Below, one piece after another: positions 11,101 through 24,462 of a stretch of 64,000 nucleotides of DNA (within the stretch, counting starts at the first letter, position 1; each line of letters starts with the position of its first letter). The DNA comes from Xiphias gladius (taxonomy: Eukaryota; Chordata; Actinopteri; Istiophoriformes; Xiphiidae): assembly GCF_016859285.1 (NCBI RefSeq), contig NC_053412.1:6662426-6726425 (forward strand), in the 5' to 3' direction. A program made the translations under genes and the position numbers. The notes beneath the pieces were generated by a model, which worked only from the letters and a program-made list of their open reading frames with translations, did no database searches and was not told the origin of the DNA.

Positions 11101-14100
11101 CGGAGACACAAGTAAAGAGACGCTAAGTGACTGAAATGTTGGGGTTCCGGGAGATGGAACCTCCGAGACCATGATATATAGTAAATAGTAAAAGTAACAT
11201 CCAGGATCAAGACTACCCAAGTGTAGTTAAACATTTTCTGCATTTACAAGTTGATATGTGAGCGATATTGCATGGCAAGGCATGCATGTCATATTTGTAC
11301 AGGACAAACGTGCACGATTCACAACCTGCCACTGGTATCACGTTATTCGGCTGATGGACAGGTGGTGGGAGTAACGTGTCAACAATCGACACAATGCGCT
11401 ACCAAAGGCAGAGAAGAGGAAGACATGGATGTAAACAGTACACAATTTAAATTTTGTTTTTTTTTAATTGGCTTTGCAAATGTTATATGAGTAAGGAAAT
11501 GCCCTAAACGATTTTGGTTGACCTCAAGGATTCACAATGGATTTTGGTGAGTAACACTGAATGTAAAAACATAACTTTTGTTACACTGCGTTATCATGGT
11601 AACACGATGGCCAGTCTCAAAAAAAAAAATCCAAAAGGAAAAACTGAACATTTTCAGCTTCAGGCAGAAGTGGTTACCATCTGTGTTTGGTCAGTTACTT
11701 TAACTGTCGTTGCACTGTTGTTAGGGTTGCCTGCAGTCTAATACAATGATAACTCCATATCGAGCTATACGAAATGACCACAATTCAATAGTCATAGTAG
11801 TATAAGTAAGTAAGTAATAGTGTAATCAAGCCAGTGTGTTTATTCAAACTAACCTCTGCAGAAGCCAATTCAAACTGTTTAGCTTAGGACATGGTGAGTA
11901 GCGGGACTGACATGTATGGTCAGGACAGTTTTATATTGGTGTTAAAGGAAACACTGTGGGATACAGATGGGCCGCTGTAGATTAGACTAGAAGGTCTGTA
12001 TGATCCTTTTTTTCCTCCTCTTTTTTACTTCTGCTCCCTCTCTCTACCTCACCGCCTTCTCCAGAGCTGTAAATCCAAAGTGGCGATGCCAAAACAATTC
12101 GAGTGTGTGTCCGTGTCTGTGTATGTCTTTGTGTGAGAGAGAGAAAAAAGGGAGAGAGCAGGCAGGAAAAAACTGTGGGACGAAAATTAGAATGCCTGAG
12201 CAGCCAGTCTGTAACAAACTGTATACCTGAGAGAAAGCAAACCGGTTCGTGTGTGTGTTTGTGTGTGTGGCTTTGTTTCTGGGAGAAAAAGAATAACACA
12301 AAGACACACAGGAGGGAGAGGAGGAGAATGTGCATGTGTATGCTTGTTTCAATACCCACATGCATGTTAATGTACTGTACATACACAGCAGGTACACCGT
12401 GCTAATGAGTTCTCCCTCTTTACTCGCAGCAGTCACTTCATTATTTACACCAGTTAGATCATTAATATGAAAAACAGTGTTGCCAATTTGCTCCCTCTGC
12501 TTTAAATGGACCTGGACCGATTCCAGTGCTGGTTTTAAGTCTGTTTGTGTTTCTCTATTCTGTTTCATCCATGTTGTGCAGAATGGAGGGAGTGTCAGTG
12601 TACGTGTTGTAGGACTAGGCTCTGGAGAGGCTCTCGTTCTGGAGGAATGGCACCGAAGCAGGCTTCTGGTTCTAGCTGTTTCATCAGCTCACCTATTGGA
12701 CACATGTAGTTTGCTGGTAATTGTAGGTAACTTGAATATTATTAGATTATCAGTGTAGAGGTGTTTGGTTGTGAATGGTAGAGTTTGGTTTGTCAGTATC
12801 ACCCAGCCCCATTTTTCTGTTATTAGTATAAAACGACACAACACGAAATGGTGACTTAAAGCTGCAAAAAACTTTTTTCATATGAACAATGGATCAAATG
12901 ACTACATGTAACGTAAAATGTGTCCCTTAATGTGCCATATCCACAGATAACTATCACAAAAGCCTGCAGTTCTACAGAGCTTTTCTGTCCCTTTTAGCTC
13001 TTTGTTTTGGTTTTCTGGCCTGGGCTGGTGAACATAGTTGAGCTAAAAGGAGAGTGAATACTGGATTTGCATTCATAAGGTGGCCAGAGACAAAATGTTA
13101 ATGTTGCCCCATGTCTACTGGATGTGTTGGATGAATTTGCTAACACATTTTCCATAACAACTTTATAAGGTGGTAATATATCGCTGCTGTGTTTACAGTT
13201 TGTTCCGCTGCTGCCAGGTGGCAAAATAAATACAGAAATTAATTCATTGAATCATGCAGTAATGGTGTTTAAGGATTTCCTGTAAGGCTCCTGGCTGCGC
13301 CCCAAACTGTGCCATCAATCTCTGGGTCACACTCCATCTTTCAACTGATGATGTGTGTATTGTTGGCCCACAGGAACAGTTTAATATGGGGATGATTGCA
13401 GTTTTTATAAGGACTGGGCTGCTCTTCTTCATTATGCTCCTCTTCCTTAGAGCTGTCTGGCTGGCTATTAAATGCTGGATGTCTAATAACTTGCTCAGTG
13501 GTAAAAGCCCTTTCTCATCTTCTGCTCATAAAGCTCCAACCGGACTCCAAAATAGAAAAGAGATCTTGTAACCTCCGTTCTCTCCACTTGGTTCACAATC
13601 AATTGTACGGCTAATTTTAAGAATTATTATTATTTTATTATTTATTTTACATATTACTTAAAAAAGCACTTCATGGTCTTACTCCAGCATATTATGTGAA
13701 TTTCCTGCTGATCAGTACACATTTGAAATGTTTACTTAAAACCCTCTCTGGACCCCTTCACCTCTCCACAAGTTTCTATGTGCTCCTCTGATGTTCCTGA
13801 AATTGGCCTCTTGTGCTTTTTCCATAATGCTCCCAGGCAGTTAATACACCTGAAGGTCTAAAACGAGATGTACTGTATGGTAACGGCTGGTGCAGATTGT
13901 TTCTGTTGTTTTCTGCAATGTTGTGTAGCTTATAAAGGCGCCATCGAATCCCTCAACCAGTCCATCAGTCTAGGGTGGTAGATTATCAACTACACCTGCA
14001 TCAGTTGAGTCTCTGACACATCTTTGTTATCATCTTGGATGTGAAAATTGAAAAAAAAAAAAAAACCTTTCCCAATAAAATGATGCTACATTTTCACTTG

Positions 14101-17100
14101 TGAAAGAAGCAGGAATACTTGGATGGGGGCTGTAGCCTTGGCTGGACTTAAAGAGAGGCCCCACAGCGTCCATGGCCGGGGAGATGAAGAAGGTTTTATT
14201 GATTCGGCTCCAGTGGTGAACCTCCAAGGAGGGGTATTAGGCAGTTGCCCGTCCTCCCTTCCATCTTCTTCCTGCCTCACTCGCACGCAGATGTCGGTTT
14301 CGGAGTCACTTTGCTGCCGAAATCTCGGAGGGCTTCTACGGTTTGGAGTCCAAGGCAGAGAAGCCCTTCAAGATTCAGGTAGAAAAATGACTCAGTCAGA
14401 CTGCGGGCCCAACAGGAGGCTTGACTCCAACCCCCTAACAGGGAGCATAGCCCACTGATGTACTTACCTGCTTCTTTAACCTGGTTGTGGGCAAGAGGGT
14501 GGAAAATTGATGGATGGATGGAGCCTACCATATTATCTCATAGAGGGAATGGGAGCTGTCCATGGTGCTGAAACTCAGCGGTGTTGTCTGTGTGATATGG
14601 GATGTGTCTGTACCGTAAGATATATTATTATGTTTTTTATTATTTAATATGTGCATTTCTATTGCTAGTGTGTCAAAAAAAAATATTATATATTATATAT
14701 ATTCTGATAATATTATTTCACTTTTTGGAACTAAAATTTCAATACTCAATATAAAATCTTTTTTTTAAAATCACATGTACCATCAACCTAATAAAATGTG
14801 TATAAAAAAACACAAGAATTTCACTAAAAAGTAGAGTAATAAATACAGTCCAGCTTTTATCTTTCATTAGGATTGAACCACTATGAGTTTTGAAGACTGG
14901 TATTGATAGTTTTATTGTTTACATTGATGCAGCTATTTGCTGATTTTTGAGCCGCTGTTCAAAATGTTTAAGTTTTCATGCTGAGAAAAATCTAAAATGT
15001 AGGGTTTTTTTTTTGTTTTTGTTTTTTTACCCAGAATGGCCAGCACGGTGTTGTCCTTTAGTACTTCCATGGAGCCCGAGCACACAAAGTAGATAGCCTG
15101 GAGGGCGTCTCCCTGGCGGATGAGGAACTCCCCAGGAGCGCAGAAGGAGGTCTTGATGATGAGGGAGAGGGAGCGCAGGCAACCCCTGCTGGCTGATTCA
15201 AAGAGCGGCAGCTGCAGCAGCTCCTTGTTCAGGTGCATGGCGATGTCGGCCCTCAGCTCATCTGGGAAGTCCTTCAGCAGCTATGAAGGAAGTGAGAAGG
15301 AAAAAAAAAAAGACCTCTGCCGTTAGACAAAGGCACACAAAGAACAACAGGATGACTATGAAGGTAAACTATGCGGGCCCTACCTCTGTTAGTGTTAGTG
15401 GCTTCTGGCAAAATAAAACCTTTCAGTTTCCCACATAGTCACAACCAGCTGATCATGCATATCCAGCAAACAGTTCCTTTCCTTTCAAAGTATTCTATCA
15501 TTGCTCATTTACTCACATCTCACCCATAACAGCAAATGCAATAGCCCTCATGAACATTATCTGGTAAACTGCTACTGTAATGGAAAGGGAAACTTTACAA
15601 GTGAAAGTTGTGGGTTGTTATTACCTTAAAGCATTAGTGTCTTTCCACCATCATGTTATCATTTTTAAAAGGATTATCTAGATTTGAAGCCACGGTAAAA
15701 CACACCAAGAGTGATTTTAGTGTCTATGAGGGCATTAATCCATGAAATTAAGATAGCTGCCTCGGCGTGATAGAGCCCAAAACAAAACCCAAATCCTCTC
15801 AGTGACTTTGAGCCGTTTCTTTAGTTTGCCTGGAGGGCAAGTCTGCGGATTTGCACTTTCAATTTAAGAAGCCAATCCGGTTGATCCCATTCTAACTGAC
15901 AAGGTCATTCAAACCCAAAGAGGTCATATGACCAGTTCAGAAAGTTAAAGGTACAGTCCAACATTTTCCGGAATATACTTCTTTTCTTTTTGCCATTTAG
16001 AGTTATATCACATTGATACTGGAGACTGATATCAGTTTGATGATCCACGATGGGTTTAGCCTAGCTTAGCACAGAGACTGGAAGCAAGGGGAAAGTTTTT
16101 CCAGCCACACTGCTTCACATTCATACAGTTCCATCTGTTCACATTGTCTCGTGGCAAACACATTCGATCGGTTAACATTAATCTCAATTCATTCGGTCAT
16201 TCTTGATGCAGTGTGTCCCTCCTACCTCGCTGACGTCGATACCGTTGTTGACGGACCAGGTCGTCTGGAAACATTCCATCATGCGTTGCTCAAGAGCCTT
16301 GGGCAGCCGGTGCACCCGGATAAAGTCCTTCAGGTCCTTGGTGCGGGTGTGGTAGAGGGAGCGGCGTGAGTACATCCTCTGGATGATGGCAGTCACATTA
16401 CCAAACACCACAGCATGCATTAATGCTACAGTGTAGATGGACAGGGGGACAACGGAGACCAGAAAAGCTTGTCTCAGTAAAAGATTTCTCACAACAGTTC
16501 AGTTTTGGGGAACTGAACTACAGGATGAAATGAGCAGTTAAAGGTTTTGTTCTGATGAGATTTAAACAGTTAACAGTTAATTACTGAAAAAGTGGAAGCT
16601 CTGAGCAGAAATAAGAATAATAAATCTTTCCCAGTACTAAGGCCCTTCGTTAGGTGATCAGCAGTAAAATAGCTTAGCGTCACTGTGAGCAATTGTTTGC
16701 CTATGGAGAGATGGAAGATTTATGCTACAGCCAAGGTAGTGTTTTTGCCTTTGGCTATGCTTATGCCTTAATGTCTTGCCCCTGCGCTCGACGTTTAATC
16801 AGACTCAGCTTTGATTCAAATTATTCTCATGATGCGAGGCTAACAAGCTTTCCCAAAGATATTAAAAAGTGTGTATAAAATCTTGATAATAACATAATAA
16901 TGTGGATTTTTTTGTTTCCACTGAAAAGAAAGTATAACTGGTTCGGTGTTGTATTTTACCCACCTCCGATCAGCATGGTGCAGATGGAGAAGATCTTCTC
17001 CGAGTCAGTGTTGGCTGAAACGTTGCCGAAGCCCACGCTGGTCAGACTGCTCAGAGCAAAGTACAGTGACGTCACGTAGGAGCTCCTGACAGATGGACCG

Positions 17101-20100
17101 CCGTTCAGCGTCGTCCCCGAGCCGTTTGGCGTCCTCGCTCTGGTCCTGCTGCCGTTCCATTGGCCTAAACCCAACAAACCCGCCCCGTTCAGCGGCTCCA
17201 ACCCTGAGCCATTCCACTGGCTGTGATTGGTCAGTCCGGCTGTCATGGTGCCCTGAGGTGAATCAGAGACTCCCAACAGGGAGGTCAGTGGTGCCAGGAA
17301 GTATGGCGTTCCCAAGCGTTTGGCAAGTTCATGGAGCCAGCCTGGTGGGGGAAGAGGGATAGTCCACAAGAGTTTTTCAGTTCTAAATGAGAATGCAGCC
17401 ATGCTTGTTAGATGACCTTTACTTGCAGGCTTCATTAGCAGCAGTAACAACGCTGGAAGGGCATAGTCAGTGTTGGTGATTGTGTATTTGGGAGTACACA
17501 CCAGACACACTGCATGCTAGCATTTCCGATGATGTCAGATTACATTTACATTTGAAGCAAATAATTTGTCTAACTTCTTAATTTGTCCACCTCTCTTTGT
17601 TTTTTTCTCATAATTTAGCAACTGCTTTAGCATCTTTTTTCTCATTATATCCTAAACTGTTTAACCCATTCAGACTGAGCTCCTATTGTAAAGGACATTT
17701 AATATTAATTGGTCTCAGCCACTGACAGTGTACTGTTTTAGAATTTGAGTTTGACCTGCTTTGCAGACAGACACAACAGGAAGTGGAGTAAGAATCTTTT
17801 GAATGATAAGCTATGTACATGTAGACCTCACTGTCTCAAACATGCTACAGTCATTATATTAAAAAATTCATAAGTAGATTTCTTCAATTTGTTTTTTTTC
17901 AACCGGAATATTTATCACAATGAACACTTGACATGGACATTTTTTTTTTTGTCATTTTAGGAGATATCGACTAGCATTTTTGAGTATTATTATTATTATT
18001 GTCATAGGTTATTTAAAACTATGTGTACAACATCTCAGATGCCTCCAGATGAAATCACTCAATTGATAAACACATATTAGGGTTAAGTGCCAACTAGGCT
18101 GTTGACCTGATGGCAGATGTGACCGACAGGCATGCTCTGTCAGTCTCCAGAAAGTCAAGATGTCAGAAAAATTAAAATATAGAGGCAAACAACACACTGT
18201 AGACCCAATCTAGATGGCTAGAACAACCATTAATTGGAAAATCCATTGTAATAATTAAGGTACTTGAAACTGTCTCAGATGAAATCTCCATTGTAGTGGA
18301 AATGCAAAAAACAGAGACATGAGTTTACATTAAAAATGGATTAAGCCGCATTTGTACATGGGAGAAGGGTAAGAGAAAAATGGAAAAATAATTCTTATGA
18401 GTTTAAAAAAGTACGGTCTGGAGATACTTTGTCCTTGTAATTGGAAGTTTTTAAAGACAAGAATTTTGGACAGTGAATGTGTCTGTCCATCTGTCCATTT
18501 TAGTCCAGAGCGATAAATCGGAATAACTTCTATAGAGATTGAATTTTGGAATTTATTGTTATGGTATCCAGATGATGAGTTGACCATTAAGTCAAAATTT
18601 CCCAACACATCGGTCCTAATCTACAAGGCCTCTTCAGTTACTGAGCTCCTTCATGCTCCCCATGTAGTGGACACTCCGTAAGCTTTCCTCTTGTAATGAG
18701 CAGTTCAGCTTCAATGCATCGTACGTTGCAATGTGAATGCTGCTGTCACTTGAGTAAAAACACTGGAGCTGGCTTGTAATGTGCAATGTTAAATGGACAG
18801 CAAATACACAATGTTTCTCGAGATGAGTAGGAAAAAGCGCTTTTAAAAGGCTCCCATTCCCCTGTGCAGACACAATCATTAACCAAGAATGGTGGAGCGC
18901 AACCCTGCTCGTCGGAGGCAATTTGGGCTCAACGGTCTTGCTCAATTACCAAACCCCTACAATCAATGGACGGCCCGCTCTACCGCCTGAGCCATAGTCA
19001 CGCCATGTGTACAATTTTACTTAGGTACATTTGTGTATCAGTGGATGCCTTTTCCGCATCAACAACCCCCCCCCCCTCCCCCCACCCCCACCCCTCTTCT
19101 CTAGTCTCATTCGATGTTGCTGATTTAAATCACTTGAGCAGGAGAACCACCATCACCACGTGCACCTCACGTCGTCATATCATTGCTATTTGGCACCGGT
19201 GAGCACAGTGGGGAAGGGAAGACAGATCACCATCAATTTAGAAGTGTTTTCTCAGTCAAGGGACCCACACACACTGCGCGCTGAGTGCATACAAGCATGT
19301 CTTCATGCTCAGGGCGTTTCACACAGGGCCACATGTCAAACACTGTTTGCTAGTGTTGTGACTTTGTCTTTTATTTTTCTGTGCCAGTGGTACAGTAGCT
19401 CTCACTTATCATGCTACTAGCCATTGTGCTAAGGAACAATCCTGAAGACTAGTTAACCTGGAAACTGTGTTAAGAGTCACGCGCAGAAACACAAACCTAT
19501 ATCCCAGGAGGCGGGGCTGTTGCTTTCAATCTCGCTGCGTCCGATGAAGTACCAGACGCAGGCCATCCAGTGGGCGAGCAGGGCGAACGTGGACATGAGC
19601 AGGGTGAGGACCACGGCACTGTACTGGGAGTAACGATCCAGCTTCTGCAGGAGGCGCAAGAGGCGCAGGAGGCGCACCGTCTTCAGCAGGTTAACCCCGA
19701 AGTTCTGGGACAGAGGAGTCATGGATGTTACGGTACGAACACACCTAACAGAAGATTTTTTTTAAAAGTGAAGCTAATTTGGATGGGACGATTTCCTGTG
19801 ACATAAATTACAGCTCAATTTCCTATTTAATCTTAATGGTTTCCTATCTGGAGTCAAGGGAGGTTTGCAATTAGAAATTACCTAAGCACACTGAGAATTT
19901 AATCAGTCATCCTGATGGGGAGCTATGATACTGAACGACCTGCCCCACGGTCTCATTCACGGTGCAGAAAAAAGGCAAAACCTTGTAGCTCACATGTGAT
20001 TAACTAAAAATCTATGGCACCAAATTTAACCCAAGATAAATTTAGAGTTAAATTAGTGTCAGTTGCCGCTTTTGCCAGAGAAGCTATTCAGAGACAATCA

Positions 20101-23100
20101 CTGCCATTGCCCGAGTTAAAAATGACTTCATCAAACATCTTCCTTTTATTTATCTTCTCCCTTACCTCTGTATTAACTGCGGATGCAATTCCCTGCTCAT
20201 TTCACCGGCCATTAAGTGGTCTGTTAATTTAAGTGGCTGATGATGAATTACACCACACTTGGACAGGATTTAATTCTCCGGATATCTGGAAATGCATCCA
20301 GTCAGGGAATTTAATTCCGTGCAGTATGCACAAGTGTGTAACGGGTGCTTTACCCCGGTATTAGTCATTACATTCCCACTACATTCAGAGGTCCTGACGG
20401 ACACTGTGTGCTTTAAAGAGTTCTGACGAGACAGCAGACTCGTCAGCCTGTTGTCATTTCAGCTACAATTAAGCATTTAGAAATTAGAAAGAGGAAAAAG
20501 TTCGAAAGATGACAGAGAGCATCCTTGATAAAGGAGATTCAAACAGTCACAGGGAAGTACGATGGTGTTAAATTTCATGGGAGTTGTAGTCTTTTGTATG
20601 CGATCAAACTAATCAGTTTCACTTTGTTAAAAAATGAACATAAGTTTGTGTTAAAGAAACACTTTCCCTGATTCTTATAACAATACAGTCATCTTGTAAC
20701 CCTTCAGACTCCTCTTCTCTGTAGCACATTGATCCGGGACCTATTTTATATGTTAAACAGCATCTGGCTCATCTACCTGCCTCCACCTGTAATTTGCCGT
20801 CAGCGTTTTCATTTATCAGCTTAATTACCAGTTACCTACTAATGAGTTCCTTGTTGAAGCTCAGGCTCCCTTGTAACCACCACAGCAAATAATGAAAGCA
20901 GGAAAGCCAGAGCCAGAAATTCAAGAAACGTGAAGCAAAATATTCTACCGTTCATTTTTCCCTTTTTTTAGATAAAAACAATGTTTTACTTTCTCTTTGT
21001 TTCTGTTTGCTGTGTTTTTGTAGCATAAAAGATTTTGTGTGTATATGTGTTTGAGGTGTTGCCTCTGTGTTCACCGTACTATTGAAGCCTCGTTCATGGT
21101 CGGATTAAATCAATGTTGAGCGAGGGTAGAACAGCAGGAGTGCGCTATTGGTAAAGGGATGATGTCTATTACCGCTGGCAGGGCCCATAAAGCCTCTACC
21201 TATACAGCACGCACACACATGAACGCACATAAATTTCACCTAAAGACACACAAATGTGCAAGCACAGTCAAACCTTTATGATTTATGCAGTTTCCCAGCG
21301 CTCACGGACACATAAATGTGCACACACTGTGTATAACAAACTAAAAACTGCACTGTATAGCTTTGAACTGTATGCGTGGACAGGGTGTAAGTGAGACTCA
21401 CCACACTGATGTTGAAGGCGTAGAGCAGGTCAAAGGGCAATGCGGCGATCAGATCCACAAACAGCCAGGATGTGACGTAGTGAATGCAGATGGAGCGGGC
21501 GTCGTACACGACCTGACCGGACGTGCTCACGTAGGTGGTTCGGAAGTTCAACACGATGTCTGACACGCAAACACACAAACTATCACACCAGTGCTCCTGA
21601 ACTCAATTTGATTCATAATTTGCATTCAGATCAGAGATCACAGATCCCCAAATTCCCTCTCAGCTCACTGCTGGATATTTGAAACTATGAACTGTGCTGA
21701 GTTTCAAAACATCAGCAAGACTACTGCTGGGCTACGGGATGCTGTAACAACATCAGAGTGTGGCTTAAATATACAAGTTTTAACACCACAACGGAATAAT
21801 ACTCCTTTAAAAGTGCTGCATTCAAAGGTTTACTTGAGTGAAAGTATAGAACTGTGACAGTAAGATCCCGGCTGTAAAAATATTTCCTTTAAAAAGCCCT
21901 ATTCAATTGGGATTTGTGGACTTGGTTGCTAGAGGGGAGCCAGCAGGTTTAAATAGAGAAGAAGTTGGGATTGTAAGGAGGTTAAATTAGCACACAGCCC
22001 ATAAGTGTCTGTGGTTATACTATGTGGACTATGGTGCAGCTGAATGGGCTAATTAGGAGACTGAGAGTGATCATTTCTAGGCCTGTTTGATTGGAATATT
22101 TAGATCAGGAGGGAGCAGCCTCTTAAACTAGAGAAGTGGACAGTATAAATGGGTAGGAGCTAAGAGGCATAGCTTAAAGAGACAAATGAATGAAAGAATA
22201 GGGGAGACAATTGAGACGGAAGTCTTTGATTGAAAGATTGGTATTGGTTTTAATGGTAAGGCTCAGTTAAAGCGGATACCAGAGCGAAATAACACGTTCA
22301 AAAAGAAAGAGACAGGCATGTGAAAACAGCTTACCGATGATAAAGAGGATCTCCACCAAGATATCGCTCACACTCGGAGGGTTTCGTGCTGCTGAGCCGC
22401 CGTCCTCTCGTATCTCCACAGCAGTGAAGCAAACATTATAGGGAACAGTGATGGCTACATAGAACGTGGCCAACAGGATTAGCCAGTCCCAGCCGGCCTT
22501 GAACGCACCGTAGTGCAGGAGGATGAGACGGGACTTTTGAATGTCTGCCACCTTGTACTCTGGGACCGGGTTAGCATTGGCTCCAAGGACACTCTGGATA
22601 TGGTGCATGGAAACATGTACACAAGAACATTATTAATGAACTCATATTAACCTTATTGGTATTATATATGTATATTTGTGTAATTATCGCTGGGAACCCT
22701 TAACTTGGAAGGATTTCTGCATGTCAGCATGAATTTTTTATCGCCAATTTAAAGATTTTCAAACATGAAAACATCAAAAGAAAATACTGCTTCACTCCAA
22801 GATTTGCTGCCTTCAAAAATATATAGCAGTCAAGTCACAGTCCATACAGTGCTATTCCTAAAGCCTTACAAGTAATCTGGCTGAGGACTGTGCTAGAGAC
22901 AAGGCCGTGGGGTCATTGCCATCAAAAGGTTCATCATCTGGAGAACATGAATGTGTTCAGGAAATTTCATGATTGCTGATTCAGTTTTTATATTTCTTCT
23001 CCTCTGTACAAGAAGAAAGATAGAGCAAAGATTTAGAGTCAAGCTTTCAATCCAAAGATATCTGCATCAGTATCATGCTTTAAAAAAAAAAAAAAACAGT

Positions 23101-24423
23101 GGGTCGAACCCTAATTACACCATAAGGCACCGAACATGTCATGTCTCACATTGTTGATCTTGAGCTTGCTCTTGGTCTTCTCCTGTTTTTGTAGGTGTCC
23201 AGACAGCTGGTAGAGGACAGCGCGGCTGCGGCGGCGCTCCATGTTTAAGCCTGGAGGGCGGCTGATCTGGCAGATCTCCAAGCCCGGTTCTTCATCTGAA
23301 AACCAGGACAAAAACCAGAGAGACATGAAGACATGTGGCAGAAACTGCCATCGTACAAATCTGTGGTTCCCAAACTAGAGACTAGAACGGAACAAAATGA
23401 GAGAATGAATGAGGATGGCTATTTTGATCATTGGTTTAATTGCTCCAAGTCAATTATGTTTGCGCACTAGAACATGTAACACAAAGGTACATGTCATTAA
23501 GCACTCTACAATATTGTGCACTTACGATGCCTTTTCATGGGTTAACACAGATGTATAATATATTCTGCTCCCAAACCCCTCGATAATATCATCAATCATG
23601 TCTGCAGCTAGATTTGAGCCCCAGCTGCAGAGCCTCTATTGGATCCTCTCATGTGGATTCTTGTGGAATTGGACGATTCCTCGCTTCCTCTTTCGTTTTC
23701 ATGCTTTCTCTCACCAGTGTCAGATTCACTGCCATGGTCCAAGTCCTTATTTTCGGTGATGTCCTTATGTGAGACCAGGAACAGAACCACCTCGCTCTTC
23801 TCGTTCTTTATGGGCACAATGTCCAGCAGACACCAGAACTTGGAGCCTGTTGAAAGAGAAGAGATCAGAATATTCCAGCCTAGAGAGAAATTACCCTGAA
23901 ATCCACAAACGTTCCAGGCTTGACTAAAGGATAGGATATTTTTGACTGACATTACCAGTATTAAAGAATAATTTAATTTGACAGTGTCCTCCAGCAAATC
24001 AGTCTTACCACTCTTCTTGTAAAGAATGATCTCAGTCTTGAACTCTCGACGTTCATCCAGAGCCTTCTGCATCTGCGCGGTGAGGCGATCGCTGGTCTCA
24101 CTGCCGTACAGGAAGTGACACATGCAGCTCTTCTGCATCAGCTCGCCGCGGGCGAAGCCTGTCAGTTCGCAGAAGCCATCGGAGCAGTAGACTATGGGAA
24201 AGAGGGACTGGACCTGGGCATTCCCCAGGACAAAGTTACTGTCTGAGGGGAGCAAAGATGGGAGGGTAGCAGGGACAAGACACAGGAGAGGGAAACGGAG
24301 AAATAGAACAGGGAGAAAACATTGTTATATTTTGACTGTATAACTTTTCTTTGACAATCACTATTATGGTAAGTCCACTAACTTGTTGTGTTATTTGCTA
24401 AATCGATATAAATATATACTGTA

Positions 24424-24462
<39 letters not shown>

